Positions 1-13,891 are shown, counted from the first letter of the stretch. The stretch: DNA of 64,000 nucleotides from Ziziphus jujuba (GCF_031755915.1 NC_083379.1:11889501-11953500); one strand, 5' to 3'. Notes: generated from the letters alone by a model not told the origin. Made by a program: numbers and translations.

Positions 1-340
1 ACAGTTAAAAGGTAAAAAATATATATCAATAAAATTAAGAAATATATATGTTTCCAAGTTTCTATGGAAATTTATGAAAATTTGATGGAAATTTAAAAAT
101 TTTCCATGAAAATTATGGATTTTTTAACCAAATTGTGAAGGATTTAATGTGGATATTATGATGAAATTTTTTTTGAAAATTATAAAAAAATATCAAAAAT
201 TTAAATAAATATTATAGAAGTTATATCTGTTTCCACGTGGAAACTAAATTTTTTTTTTTTTTTTGATGTGTTTGAAAAATGAAAATTTTGTAGAAATTAC
301 ATAGAAAATTTTGATATTTTAAACTATGTTAAAACATTAT
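1..340. mobile_element. Right-end fragment of a dispersed AT-rich DNA element
   Basis: This stretch resembles the right half of the element that ends at 18963: both have fragments such as ttccatgaaaattatggatt, a caaaattgt-type run, repeated aaaatatcaaaaattt, and a gtttccacgtgg/gtttccacttgg motif near the end. The left part lies outside the window, so its target duplication cannot be checked. No coding sequence is seen. The assignment rests on visual similarity only. Confidence 0.5.
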
Positions 341-1335
341 TTAAACAAGATGGCTAAAAAAGTTTATGTTGAAAAGCCAATGTTGGGCTTGAGCATTTTC
401 AATGGGAATGTATATTGTTGTGGATACTAGCGTGCCAAATAAGTAAATATGAATATTATTTGAACAAGTTGGTTTCCAATAGTCCAATGATAAAATGGAA
501 TATAAAGTTGACGTGTTATAAAAAGCATTTCCAATTCACAATATTTCACAAAGCCTCGGATAATAAATATTCATGTAAATAATATTTAGGCCACATAAAT
601 GTGATATTCATTTTATTAAGGCCACATAAATGTGATATTCATTTTATTAAAACTATAGAATATTGCTTATGTGGTATACTAATTTTCAAAATCTATACTC
701 CCATTTAAAAATGCTTTAAATACTGTTAAAATGAATGTTTATTTCTAGAGATTTTATTAGATATTGTAAATAGTTTTTTTAAAAAATAATTTTTTATTTA
801 AAAATCAGTTTTTTTTAAATAATGAAAAATTAATAAAATATATAATTTTAATTAATTTTGAATAACACTATTAGAGAATAATTTTGAATTGGCTATCAAT
901 ACTATCAATACATTTAAATATTTATGACATCTAAATTAATTTTTATGCCAAATAGGTAGCAATCTAAATTTCTTTTGAAAATATGCTTAATCCGTCCAAA
1001 ACAATGGACCCAATAATCAAGCTACATCATTTCTTTATTAGATATTTCTCAAACTTCTATTTATTTATTACATATGTTAGAATTTATTATTTAATAAACC
1101 AAATTGCAACTCTTTGAACATTCTATTATTTATTTATGGAGTATCAAAATTGTAGGTCATAAAAAGAGTAAAAAATAATGTTAATGTATCATAATTTTCA
1201 ATAATGGTTTTCAAAGATATATTTGTCGTTTTACTGTGCCATATAGGAGAAACAAACTTTATCTCTTTTCTTCGCAATAAAAATTAACTTTGGTTGAATA
1301 AATTGCTGGGACACATATATATATATATATATATA
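341..1335. repeat. Type X spacer upstream of copy 1, distal part
   Basis: From about 575 this DNA parallels 23840-24540, the spacer upstream of copy 2. Shared landmarks are the 'taggccacataaat' region, 'gcttatgtggt', 'ggctatcaatac' and 'ttcaataatggttttcaaag'. It is therefore part of the duplicated unit that carries the dioxygenase genes. A 31-bp direct tandem duplication lies at 589-619 and 620-650 and is absent from the paralogous spacer. No gene is seen in it. Confidence 0.65.
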
Positions 1336-3865
1336 CACTAGTATAGATCTATGTGATACACGACATGTATAATCTCAATACATTATTTTGATAATAAGCT
1401 ATGGAAATGAATTATAATAAAATCAAATACAAAACATCATAAAAATAACATTAAACCAAAAGTTTCAATTCAATATAGCTAATCCAAAATTTGAAAAACT
1501 TCTTTGAAAACCACATTAGTGGTTGAATTGGTAAGTTCTCCATTTTTATCACAAATTAATATCTTCAATTATTTTCTATTTGTAATTCTAAAAACTACAA
1601 CATATAACTGTCTATGATTAAAAACTGGTTTGTTAATATAAAGTCCAACATGCGAAAGATATTGATCTTGACTCTTATTAATAGTCATAGCATATGATAC
1701 AATCAAAGGATATTGTCTTCTCTGAAACTTAAAAGGTGACCTTGATTCCAATGGAGTTAAATTCATTATTGGAAAAAAAATTTTAAATCCTGCATTGCTT
1801 CATTAATAACTTTGCTTTTGAAAACATGATTGCCAAGCCATGTAATGACCAATCTAGTCCCATCGTATAACCCTAAAGAATGATCAACATTTCTTAATAG
1901 CATAATGGTGACGCCAACCTTCAACTTCAACTAATGATTAGGTACCCCAAAGCATTTTATAGTGTTTAAAATTTCAGGTGTATGAAAATCTCCTATAAGA
2001 TCAATATTGGAATCCGATCTGCAAGTTGCATCAAAATTTAAATATCTATTTTCCTTAGTTCGATTAATGGAACTCATGTATTCATTTACCCATTCAACAA
2101 TGTCAAGAGTTGGAGCAAGTATGGCTCTTTCTTGCAAATATGATGGATCATTAACATTCTATGAGAAAGAAGGATACATGCTATTTACAACAGATGCAAC
2201 TGAATCTTCAGTATCCTTTATCAAAAGATCATCGGGTATATCAAGCATTGCATGACTATCATTTAGAGTGCCAATTGTTCCATCTCTAATGCTTGATATC
2301 CATTTTGAAAAAGCCTTTAGTTCATTCTTAATCAATGTCTAAGTCAAGACTTTGAAAACTCATGTTTTTTGTTAACTTCAAAACTTTACAATATTTCCAC
2401 AAATATGATGAATTTATGGTTACAAGAACAATATCTTGCCTCTTTTTTTTTGGAGGCAAAATTTATCTGAAATCCCCTCTAAATACGACACTTTTGCTCT
2501 AAAAGGTTGCTCCAAATTTAATGGATTGCTAAATCTTAAAATATCTCTCATAGTCTTGTCCAACGCTTGAAAACAATATCTATTCATCATAGGTGCTTCA
2601 TCTTAAATAATAAGTTCGGTTTTGACAATCAACTCAGCAAATGGACTTCCTTATTTAATGTTGCAAGTTAAATCTTCATTTGGAGCAAGAGGTATAGTAA
2701 ACCTTGAATGTGTTGTCCTATCTCCCAATGAAAGAAGAGATGTTATACCACTCGATGCTACAGTTAACATAATTTTCCGCTTCAACCTTAATGTTATTGA
2801 TAGAGTTTTCCAGACAAAAGTTTTCCCCGTACCTCCATATCCATACAGAAAGAATATACTGGGTTTGACACCTTCAACAGCATCCACAATTGTTTCATAA
2901 ACATATTTTTGTTCAGCTATGAGATTTGATATAAACTTATTGTGGTCTTTAGCTAAAGCAATTCTATCATAGCGCAGTTCATCCATTATAAGCCTATTTT
3001 TGCAGCCAGAAACATTGACGGTGCCAGGGAAAGGCATCATTGGAAAGTCACGAAGACTTTTTCCACTTCTTCGTAAGACCTTCTCAATCTCTAGAAGAGT
3101 ATAATTTTTTATCTCTTCGTCAATCGGTTGCAAATCTGTGAAGTAGAATAAATAAATAATCAAATTATGCTAATCATTATTATTATGTAAATAAAAACAT
3201 TAAGGAATATATAAAACGTTGATGATGCAATATGATGCAGTGCCTGTAAAGTATATCATTTGATAGATGCCGCCAACTATGTTCCCAAATAAATTCAACG
3301 AATCTGACAACAACAAAATTGCAAATAGATATTTCAAATAGTATGCAGATCCCTAATGATTTGTTTCAGTTATACCATCGACATATTTTTTATAATCATC
3401 TAACAAACCAAGTGCATAGTAAGCATCTCTCAAGGAATTATATTGAATGGTCGTTTATATTCATTATTTCTTCAAAAATTTTTGGTTCCAAACTATGTTA
3501 AGAAGTATTCTCAAATAGTACATGTCATCGCATTTCGGAGGCACAAAAAACATTCATCCAATTGCAAATCCTTATTTCTTTGGATGCCATTCCTTTCTGA
3601 ACTCTTTCATACAAATCTAATAGGAAACTTTGCATAAATCAGCTCGCTCGTTTCAACATATTTTTTATTTGCATTCATTCATGCTGAAAACATCTAATTG
3701 CTCACAGTAGTGACAATGTATCATAGTTTTCAATAATGGTTTTCAAAGATATATTTGTTGTTTTACTATGCCATATAGGAGAAATAAACTTTACCTTTTT
3801 TTTTTTTTGACAATAAGACTTAACTTTATTTGAATAAACTGCTGGGGTACATGTATATATTTATA
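1165..3865. repeat. About 150-bp direct duplication flanking the Helitron relic
   Basis: A segment containing 'ttcaataatggttttcaaag', 'ttttactgtgccatataggag' (tttactatgcc in the second copy) and 'gctggg(g/a)' occurs at about 1180-1325 and again at about 3713-3855, on either side of the helicase relic. The paralogous spacer upstream of copy 2 has it once (about 24385-24520). The duplication is therefore specific to the copy 1 side and arose with, or after, arrival of the Helitron. It is far too long for a Helitron target duplication, because Helitrons make none. Confidence 0.7.
1479..3660 (-). pseudogene. Helitron Pif1-like helicase relic
   Basis: Minus-strand translation in several broken frames gives the helicase part of a plant Helitron Rep/helicase protein. 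In order there are: MFFVPPKCDDMYYLRILL (about 3500-3560); a WEHSWRHLS-type segment (about 3270-3290); 'DEEIKNYTLLEIEKVLRRSG' followed by the Walker A motif GYGGTGKT (codons at 2819-2842); the segment with ERAILAPTLDIV (1931-2137); LKVGVTIMLLRN; and AMTINKSQ (1569-1766). The C-terminal end NVVFKEVF stops at 1479-1481. An in-frame stop after ITNRK and several frame breaks make it inactive. The N-terminal Rep (HUH) domain is not seen. The identification is by recognised family motifs and is firm at family level. A CTAG at about 1336-1339, which is palindromic and so reads the same on the element strand, could be the Helitron 3' terminus, but no convincing hairpin precedes it. Confidence 0.85.
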
Positions 3866-5347
3866 TTATTCTTTCCTGCTTCCAAACTGTTGACTCATAA
3901 ATGATATTTTAAGAACCTAGAAGGGCTATTTGTCAATTGTTATAAATTCCTCAAAGGGTTATCAGGTAATTAAATATCTCACATTGCCTTTTAGACTTAT
4001 CAAGAAAATAATAATTCATATGACCGATATAAAGGAAACAATTAATAGCTTGAAGGGTCTGTAACATAACGAAACATATAAAAAAAAAAAAAAATGGGTG
4101 TTTTGTTTTACACAACCGAGATCTCTACCCACACAACCATTTTTATAAAATTACTAAAATATCCTTGACTTTGTCCTTTCTTTTCCTTTTTAATTTTTAT
4201 AACATCATTTTTCTCATACTTCAATTGGAAAGGACAGCAGCTGGATAAGGACCATTGTAGTAACTGGACCACCAACTCGACCATAGCTCATGTCTGCTCC
4301 ACCCATCCTTGGTGATACACGTATTAGGTTACCGTATAGACAAATTTACAAAATAAATAAATACATGAATTTATGAAGGTAAATCTCAATCAAAGCAGAA
4401 ATTACCCCATAATTTTTTATATTATAGGAAACAAAATCCTTATAATTTTTGTATTTTAAATTGCTTGTTTTCCATAAATCACGTTTGGCCCTTAGAACTA
4501 TGAACCCGGTTGCAGAGAAAGAAAGGCTGAATAGGGATTCATTCTAGGAAAGAAAAAGATATCTTGTTGGTGATCCTCCTTCAGTAGCTGTTTACTCAAC
4601 CAGAGTAAGAGAATCTATCCCAAATAAAGAAAAAAAAAATGTAAAAAGTATGCGAAAATTGGTGTTACAAAATTAATTGGTTTCTTGGTAATTTTAAATG
4701 AAAAGATAGTTTAAATATGTGGGTAGGATTTATTCTAAGCAATAAATCCTTCCTCTGATTTAATAAAATCATAAATGAAATCTAATTTTGGGATTCTGAG
4801 ACTAATGTAATAGGTAAAACGATTAAGCAAAATTTCAGCCTATAGGTATTTCCAAGAAGAATATATGAGGAGATAGGCATAGCTATTTTATCATGTCCGA
4901 TAACTTAGATAGTTCATCTAAGGAAATGCCTCCCTAGGGCTGTTCGAGAGGAAATTTATGAGACTCATGTATCGACTAGACATTGAATCCTGAAAAATCT
5001 ATCTTATGAGATCAGCTAAATTAGTTAAATAATGAAATCCACTACTTTCCTTACTTGAGATTCTGTGGTCTGACTCATTAGGGGCTAGTGAGTTGGTTTT
5101 CTTGATAAATAAGAAAATCCAATGCAAATAGTATATGAGCACCTTATAATTCTTGGTTTCTAGGTATGCATATTCGTACAAAAATCCTAGATTTCAACTT
5201 TGGCACTCAAAGTATACCATCTGACTTAAGCATCGGAGTATTTTTTATCGGCACCATATTAGACTCCAAGATCTTTGCAGTTCCTTTATTTTGCAAATGA
5301 CACCTAGATTTTAACTTTATTATGCAGCGGCTCATGGTGGTTAAGAT
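3713..5347. repeat. Type X spacer upstream of copy 1, middle part
   Basis: This region is collinear with 24381-26930 upstream of copy 2. Shared landmarks include 'catatgaccgatataaagg' (compare about 25674), 'aatatccttgact', 'catagctcatgtctg', 'gatatcttgttggtgatcct' and 'gcggctcatggt'. No coding sequence is seen, and short ORFs here are broken in the paralogue. It ends exactly where the nested insertion begins. Confidence 0.65.
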
Positions 5348-7929
5348 CAAGGTTTAAAAAATCAATATCGATGAAAATATTGAAAGTTCAAAATACTGAA
5401 ATATCCATGGAAATATAAAAAATTATCGAATATTGATAAAAACTTATAAAAAAATATGAAAATTGATTTTAAAAAATGCAAATTCTTATTAAAATTTTAG
5501 GATTAACTTATTTATTCAATTAATTATCAAATTGATTACAAAAATTACAAAAATTACAAAAATATCGAATGAATTTTATATTTATCCTAATTAATCAATG
5601 TATAATAAGCGTTAATGGTTATAAATATAATATTATCAATAAAAATTGCAAAAAATACATATTTGATAAAAATAGTTATTAATTAAGATATATAAAATAA
5701 TTATTACAATTACATTATATTTTATAAAATATTATCTTAATACTATATAGAACTCCTAGGTGGCTGAAAATTGATTGTTTCTTCCTTCTTCTTATTTTGA
5801 GTTGTGAAATAGAAAGTAATTATTAAAAATTGTATCTTCCTAATAATTTTGTATATAATTGTTAATATGTAATCATATGGATTTTATATTAAATGTGACT
5901 ATTCTAGTTGATAATCATTATATGATATTGGTTGACTATATACATGTAACATCCCGTCCCGAAGTACATCAGAAATTTCTCAAATTTGACCAAGGTTGAC
6001 CGGGTTTGACTGTCGTTGACCGAGAAAGAATCAAATGTTGACTTTTTACTCCTGATGGAATTTCACATTGACCGAGGTACCGTTACGAAGTACACATTGG
6101 CACGAGTTCATAGACTAGTAGCACGTCAAAAACGAAGCTACGGTTTGAAAGTTATGAGCAAAACAAGTTCAGGTCCAAACTATTCAAGGGATGCCGGAGT
6201 TGACTTTTTGTTCATGCAAAGTTGAGCTTTGACTCATGTGTGGTTGTGAAGTACTTGTAGATATGAGTTTATAGACTAGCAGCACGCTTAAATTGGACAT
6301 TTGGTTAAAAAGTTATGGACATGCAAAATTTTTCGAATACCATAATATTTTAATATATTTTGACTTGAGTGAACAGTGTGGGCCGCGTGTCGTATTTTCA
6401 GCCAATCCCATGAGTGAACAGCATCACCCACGGGTGGCTTTTATTTTGGCCAAAACACGTGAGCCGACGAAGGAGAGAGAAAAAGGGGAGGAGAGAGAGA
6501 AAGAGAGAGAGCTAGAGAGAGAAACCAACCGGCCAACCGCTGTTCACCCATTTTTGGCCACCAGAATAGTACACGCACCACCCCACCTTGACGCCCACCT
6601 GAAAACCCCTGGCCAACCAAAAATCACGGCCAACCGACCACCGACGCACCTAGATCGAGGCTTTTTCCGACGGCGGTGCCGATTACTTCAAACCCAGTTT
6701 TCTCCCTATTCCAGCCTTCGTTTGCCTCACCGCCAGTCCCGTTGAGTCACCCATTCCCCAATCTACCTTCCCACCAAAAATCACGGCCAGTGGCCACCGG
6801 ACGAGCCGCCGGAGGTGGTGAATTCCGGTGACCACGGCGCCTCGTCAGGAAATCGACTTTCCGACAAGTTTCCAGTTGCACCGCCCATCCTTTCTCACTA
6901 AATCAACCTCCCTAAACCCAAATCCGAGGTCATTTTCCTCCAATTAGTGACGGATTGAGAGAATAGAGGACTTGAAATCCGAAAGCTTTTCGGCGAGATT
7001 CCGGCCACTTTGGGTCCGATCTCCGGGAAGTAAGACCAGATTCGTAATCCTCGTTGCATAAGCTTCGTTTCGGTATATTACTCGCAAATTTTGGTTAATG
7101 TTTATGTTAAACCTCCTGGGTACCGGGTATTATTTTTCCAAATAAAATATTAATTTATTTGAGTTGTATAATATTGTTGTTCTAGGAGCACGTGTTAGTC
7201 GTGGAATTGATCCCATGAAGGATCTTGGGTTAATTGTGTGCTCGAGGTGAGTAATCCACCTTCAAAATTATTTTTGGATGATTAATTATATTTATCCTGT
7301 GTTAATTTAATATTTAGAAATATGCTCATGTGGTGGAATTTAATTATAATTGTGGTAAAATTTTATTTTATATATATATATATATATATTCTTATTGATG
7401 CTAAATGAAAATTTGGTTTATTAAGGAATTCTTGATTATTAGTATTGTGATTTAATTGTATTTATTATGCATGAGCAAAGTGTTTTCATTTAATTAATTG
7501 TATTTGGATTTTAATATTATTTTTGGTATGATTTGATTTTAAAGATTTCAAGAAAAATATTGATTTAAGTTATGGTGCTCTCAAAATATATATTTATGCA
7601 CTTGAAATATTATCTAGTTGATTTTATGATATGAGAAAAATTATATATTATTGATGGATTTATGCTGGTGTTATTAAAGAAAAATGTGGGAATGTGAGTT
7701 TGAAAAAAATGGTATAATTCTCATGGTGAATTTTGGAAAAATTGGATATTTTAATAATAAACTTGATTATTTGTTTTAGACGCACTCATACAGTACTGGT
7801 GTTCTGTACTGTATATGTGGATGAGCGCGCAAGTTATAATGCCTCCCTTGAGTTGCCATTGGATCGAGGGCAGGCAAGTTCTATATGGTGCACATAAGCC
7901 TTCCCCCTCCATGGCCGGGATGATTATTT

Positions 7930-10900
7930 TGTCAGGACCCGTCCAAAATTCCTCACAGGAACCCTATACAAGTCCTGATCCCAGGAAAACCCCACCGGAC
8001 CTTCCAATGGAAAATCCGGCAGAACCTCCCCTAAGGGTTGGACTACCATAATTTTCCTGCACTGAAAATACATTTCTAGAAACATCCCATTATTCCTCCC
8101 ACATTACTACAATTTAATCCACAACTTTCAGCACTCTGATAAAATAAACTGGAAATTCATGCAGTATTAATACAATAGGTCCAGTAAATGTACAGAGCAT
8201 CAAAGTTACAGATGAGTGTGAAAGTTATACAACATAAAATAGGAAACAATAATACAATAGAATACAAGGAAGCATAACTCTTTGAAACTCAACAGCAACA
8301 AACGTCGAGCTTGGTTCTGATGTCCTCTACCAGCCCAAACCTAAGGGAACGGAATTTAAAAACGTGAGATGCTAATCATCTCAGTGAGTGACCCTATCTA
8401 CTGTACAATTATAATAGTAACGAAAATTATAGCATATTTGAATAATTAACAATAAATGAGCAAATAAATAATAATTAATTGAAAATAATAATTTATCTCA
8501 AAACCCTTACGGTTCACTCGTTTGGAAAAATTCCCCTTTTAAAACATTTCACAAAAACCAGCAATTATATTTCTCAAAAATCAAGGTAGCCAATAAATAA
8601 TTAATTAAATAATAACTAAATGGAATATCAACATTTAAAATACAAAATCATGCGAATAATAATATAGAGCACCACAATTTATATGAAAATGTTTAATCAA
8701 TAATTACCAATAAAATGCAACAATTTTTGGAACCCAATGCACTCAGAAAAATAATCCGGAATAAAGTAAATTTTGAATAACAATTAATAAATCATATAGA
8801 AAAATACCACAAATTTATTTGTTTGAAATAAACGGTAAAACTTAAATAAAGTAACCATTTTATTTGAATAGTATTTCCAAATAATAAGCCGGAAAATTCA
8901 AATCGAAAAATAGCCTGACGCACCACACTATATACCAGTGATGCCCTACTGTACTCAGCGTCCCGAGCACCCTCAGGCGGGGGTTAAAGAGAGAACCGGC
9001 ATACGGTCGCTTTGGCATCCTGACAGCGCCGCTGCTAAAACCTATCATCTCGACTTAGGAGGAGGGCGGTTATGTGTACTATACTAAATCGGCCTGCCCT
9101 CAAGTCCGTAGGTAATTCACGGGAGACTGTCATCCCGGCTTAGGAGGAGGGCGGTTATGTGCATTATACTAAACCGTCCTGCCCTCAGGTCCATAGGTAA
9201 CTCACGGGAGACTAAAACCTGCGCGCTAATCACAATCTCATGTACAGTACAGAACACCGGTACTGCATAAGTGCGTCCAAAATAATTAAAATAAAATAAA
9301 TACCAATAGCCCATTTTTGTTATTACCAAAATTTTCTGAAATTCACCGTGGGAGATATAAAAATCTCCAAACCCACATTCCTTGCATTGCTCACCATAAA
9401 TCATCAATATAGAAAAGAAATATGGTTTACTCAAAACCATGAAATCAACCACCTCGCATTATAAATGCATAATTACATTTTTAAAACATACAGTACCATC
9501 ATACCAATATTTTTCTTCAAATCCTTTAAATCAATTTTTTCCTCCAAAATAATATATAAGGCTCACAAAAATATTTAAATATATTTTCTCTTCATAAGCC
9601 CTTGATTGTACATGAAAATTCTCGATAAAAATAATAATAATAATAATCCGAAATTTAAATCGTAAATTTTTTGAATTTCTCCAATATTCAATCATGGCAT
9701 CAAAATATATATATGTATGCATATAACCAAACGTCGGAAATTTGACATTATAAAGTAAATATCCAATTTTTATAAAATTCCAACCACATACATATATTTT
9801 CCAAATATTCAAATATCACCAAATAAATATAAATCATCACCCGAAAATAGTTTTTAAGGTGGGTCACTCACCTGGAGCACGCAATTAACCTAAGATCTTC
9901 TATGGAATCAATTCCACGACGCACACGTGCTCCTAGAACAACAATTCACACATAGTCAAATAAAATAATATTTTATTCGGATAAATAATACCCAGTACCC
10001 GGGGGGTTAAACACAAACATTAACCAAAATTGACGAGTAATATACCGAAACGAAGCTTATGGAACGAGGATCGCATTACTGGCCTCCATTGACCCCAATT
10101 CCGCCGGTGGTGGCCGGAATTTGCTCGGGAAGTACCGGACAAATTTTATCTCCTCATAACTCTCGAACCACTTCAAATTGAAACAATTGGAGGCCATATT
10201 TGAACTTAAAGGACCTAAAATAGGGGAAAAGGGGTGGAAGACTGGATTGGGTTGGCTAGAAACGGCGAGAATCACAGGAAAAACTTAACCCGCCGCCGCC
10301 GACTTCACCGGCCCGATCTGGACGCTTCCTGCGGCGTCTGGCCGGGAAATTTGGAGGTCGGAGTCGCCGGCGAACGGGCTTCTTCCTTGGCCGGCACGTG
10401 TGATCGTCCGGTGGCTGGAATTAAAAAAAAAGGCAAGAACCTGAGAGGGAGAAAGGAAGGGAAAGGAAGAAGAAGGAGCAAGAAGAAGAAGAAAGAAGAA
10501 GGGGCCCGTGGCCCTTTTTTCCCACATGGGGGAAAGGAGAAAAAAAGAAAAAAAAGACAAGAAAAAGAAAGAAATAAAATAAAATAATTAAATAATATTA
10601 AAAATAATATTATTATATAAAATAACAATAATAAAATAATATGGTATTAAGCATGGTTGACATGTGGCATCTCACCATGGTGACACATGGTCACATTTAT
10701 TAAGTCACACGTGGCATATTGTTACAAGTTTAAAAATAATATTAAAATAATACAGTATTTGAAAAACTATACAAGTCCATCACTTTCAAACCACATGTCC
10801 AAATCGGACGTACCGCTAGTCTACGGACTCGTATCGACGAGTACTTCACAAGCATGCATGAGTCAAAGCTCAACTTTGCATGAATAAAAAATCAACTCCG

Positions 10901-11169
10901 ACATTCTTTGGATAGTTTGGACCTCAAATTGTTTTGCTCATATCTTTCAAACCGTAGCTACGTTTTCAACGTGCTACTAGTCTACGAACTCGTGCCAACG
11001 TGTACTTTGTAACGGTACCTTAGTCAATCTAGAATTCCATCCGAGTCAAAAAGTCAATTTTTGACCCATTCGATCAACTGTCAACAGTCAACGGTCAAAG
11101 TCAACGGTCAACGATCAACCTCGGTGAAAGTTGGAAAATTTCCGTTGTACTTTGGGACGGGGTGTTACA
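7930..11169 (-). repeat. 3' LTR of the inner retrotransposon
   Basis: On the minus strand it starts TGTAACACCCCGTCCC at 11169, directly after the polypurine tract, and ends ...CCTGACA at 7930. It carries the same internal direct duplication (about 9045-9215) and purine-rich tract (about 10440-10580) as the 5' LTR. Many small substitutions and indels separate the two LTRs, so the insertion is not recent. ORFs across it (for example 10234-10587) are compositional and encode no known domain. Confidence 0.9.
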
Positions 11170-11183
11170 ATCTTCTCCCCTTA
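11170..11183 (-). other. Polypurine tract
   Basis: The minus strand reads TAAGGGGAGAAGAT immediately before the TGTAACACC start of the 3' LTR. It is the expected plus-strand primer of reverse transcription and confirms the LTR boundary. Confidence 0.85.
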
Positions 11184-11639
11184 CAAAAATTTCGTCCTCG
11201 AAATTTTATACGTCATAGAAACGCATAAGAATATTGGTTGCGGATTTATGCCTCGAGCTTCCACATCACTTTCTCGACTAGATTAAGTCACCACAAGACC
11301 TTGACTCGAGAAATAAGTCTTATTGATCCATACGCATTCTTCATTACTTAAAAATCTGCACTGGTCGCTCCTTACATGACAGATCTTCGATGTCCTTTCG
11401 TAGTAACAATACGTAAATTACGCTGCATACCCATGTCTGCTTTCCCAAAAATACTAACTTGCATGCCACAAAACCAATTCTCCCAATAACCTCATAGAAG
11501 CTAAGTTAATGAGAACTTAACTTCCTTTGTCAGCCAAAGCATATGACTCTCTCCTACAGAGATAATTAAAAAAAAAAAAAAAAACTCAATCTCAGACTTC
11601 GAATTCAAGATCTTTTCCATGCACATCGGCTTAACTCAT

Positions 11640-12190
11640 TTGTTGATTCCTGAGCGGTCTTCAAACTCTCTCGGAAGGCCTTTTCCTTATTCATAGTCAT
11701 CCGTAGGTGTTTGCATCCAATTCACGTTGGTCATCGTATGGTGCTTCTCCTCACCTACTTCACTCCAATATAGTGAGGTTCGACACTGCCTTCCATATAG
11801 AATCTCACACGAAAATACCTCGATGCTCGCTTGGTAGCTAATATTACAATGGACCTTATCAACGGCAATTGCTTATTCCTACTTCATTCGATATTACATC
11901 ATGCACGGTCTTAGCATAACTTCTGAAGTATAAATTCTGCACTTCACTTGTCCAATGACCTGTGGTGGAAGGCGATGCAGTAGTTAAGTCTCGCTCCAAG
12001 TGTATTTGTTAACCTTCATCATAGTCTTGAAGTAAAGCTCGAATCTCAAATAGTCGTGATGGTGATTGATACTCTATGTAGTCTCATGATACGCTTTACG
12101 AACAGCTTGGCCGACTTGTCTCAATGAGAACCACTCTCGTACCAGTAAAAGTGCGCTAACATTTCTACTTCCCGCTTCCACTTGTAGCAA
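11640..12190 (-). pseudogene. Integrase relic of the inner retrotransposon
   Basis: Broken minus-strand frames carry the order typical of Gypsy integrase and its C-terminal side: a SALLLVRE start (compare SAHFLPVR), GQVKCRIYTSEVMLRPC, NISYQASIEVFSCEI and LYGRQCRTSLYWSEVGEE, then a lysine/arginine-rich stretch. Several stops interrupt it. Its place downstream of RT on the minus strand gives the Ty3/Gypsy gene order. About 12190-13040 holds AT-rich DNA and a GC-richer stretch (about 12690-12900) that I cannot assign. Confidence 0.72.
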
Positions 12191-13039
12191 CTTACGTACC
12201 TTGATTCTAATTCGGCAACTTCCTTTATCGCCAATCCACCAACAATACTTAGTGAGCATTCGATATATCTTTATACCTTTGGGGTGTATCACATACGTCA
12301 AATCACGTGCTTCCTTTAGGATCTCCTTTTTGAACTCAAGGATATCCTACCTTGGATTCTCAATTGGCGATACTTAACCCTTAAGTCACTCTTGGAAAAA
12401 ATCATAACATAAAACAAATAATAAAATATATTTTTCAAATATACCACCAACATAAAATATATACAAATTATCAATATAAATTAAATTTCCAAACTTCTTC
12501 AAAAATCAAAATATAATTTATGAAATTTACTAATTAAATCAATGAAATAATAAATAATAAGAAAATTATTTTAATTAGTTTAAAATATCTTAACTTGCAT
12601 AGGCAATTGTTAAAACTCCACATTGGAAAAATAATAAAAATATGAATAAATGCATAAAATCATATCTTAAAATCCATAGCATAAAATGAAATATGCATGC
12701 TCGTAATGGAGGTACGTACGATACCTTCTAACATGCTGCGTGATCCATGATTCCAATTGTCGTCGGCACTCTGCTACCAATACGAACCAGGGTGGTTGCC
12801 TATATTGGCCGTCCGATCCCCTGGACTCGTAGGCAACATGATTATGGGGCTAGCTCTACATGGACCACATTGGTTCGCCGTCTCCATGTGGTGCGGTATG
12901 CAATATAATATCAAACAATATAACATACAAATTAATGTACGAACATAAACAAAAAATACTTGAATAAAATACCTTTAATTTCAAATATTACTTTGAAAAG
13001 TATTTAATTTTTAATAATCGATCGGAAAAAAATATCTTG

Positions 13040-13165
13040 ACACCTTAAGGTTGATCGACACACATTCATACTCGACAACAAGTATCAATTATGGGTGGTC
13101 ACCTTGTTAAGTCGTTGGTAGCCAATACACACCCTTAGGCAATCATCCTTCTTCTCCATGAATGA
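13040..13165 (-). pseudogene. Reverse transcriptase relic of the inner retrotransposon
   Basis: The minus strand gives KKDDCLRVCIGYQRLNKVTT, which matches the well-known Ty3/Gypsy RT block of the type KKDGSLRMCIDYRELNKVT. A stop follows shortly after and the catalytic YxDD block is not seen. It lies only about 740 bp from the primer binding site, so gag, protease and part of RT have been lost. Confidence 0.75.
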
Positions 13166-13891
13166 AACGGATGTCATTCACGATGATAAGCTTGATCTAG
13201 TGAAATCTTTATTCACCAAATCTTGCAGTTAAGCCTTTAAGTCCTTTAACTTTAATGGAGTAGCACGGCATGGCGGTACTGAAATAGATCGATGTCCCAA
13301 GCCAATTCAATAATGATTTGATATCCTTTTTACGGTCGTAATCCAAGTAACTTGTGGGAAAACGCTTTCGAATTGCTTCCCACTATGAGCAGTTCCAACG
13401 CTCACCATCTATTCGGGCATCAACCACATGGGTCAAATACCCTTGACAACCATTCTCCGATAGCTCCTTGGAGACGAGGATAGAAATTAACCACGGTAAA
13501 GGCCTCCTAACTCCTCCACGAAGCAGCACTTCAGGTAAGCTGAATCACTTTAACTTTACTCCTTTATGGTAGCGGTCCATAAACATAGGAACTACTCATT
13601 CCATATCTAGGACCACTTCGGATCCCAAAAAGATTCACAGAATTGGATCTGCCCCAATTACTTAAGCTTCGATAAAGAAAAGACAATCCTCGACCATTGA
13701 CTAGGCCATAGGAATTCCCTGTTAGGATAGGTGATTCTAATTGACACCCTCGAAGATTAGAGTTATTCAAACTCGGGCAATGAATTTGCTTCGAGACAAA
13801 CGGAAAGAACGCTTTAAGACAGGAAAAATGAGAGAAGAGACACGGATGGGATGCACAACAATGTACAGTCCCTTAGGAATACTAGAACCTA

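Noticed and set aside
1330..1400. Definite Helitron 3' end at the CTAG near 1336
   Set aside because: CTAG followed by T fits, but no strong GC-rich hairpin precedes it and the site lies in TA-rich DNA, so it stays only a possibility.
6293..6745. 150-aa plus-strand reading frame
   Set aside because: It lies wholly inside the solo LTR, has a composition-driven Arg/Glu/Pro content and no domain; the related LTRs do not keep it open.
7815..8051. 78-aa frame at the LTR junction
   Set aside because: It crosses the insertion point between the solo LTR and the inner retrotransposon, so it cannot be an old gene.
9117..9452. 111-aa minus-strand frame, also at 15095-15430
   Set aside because: It is present in both LTRs of the inner element, where sequence identity alone explains its conservation; no domain is seen.
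10234..10628. Overlapping Lys/Arg-rich and Phe/Ser-rich frames on both strands, repeated at 16125-16590
   Set aside because: They come from a purine-rich tract within the LTRs and have no protein-like signature.
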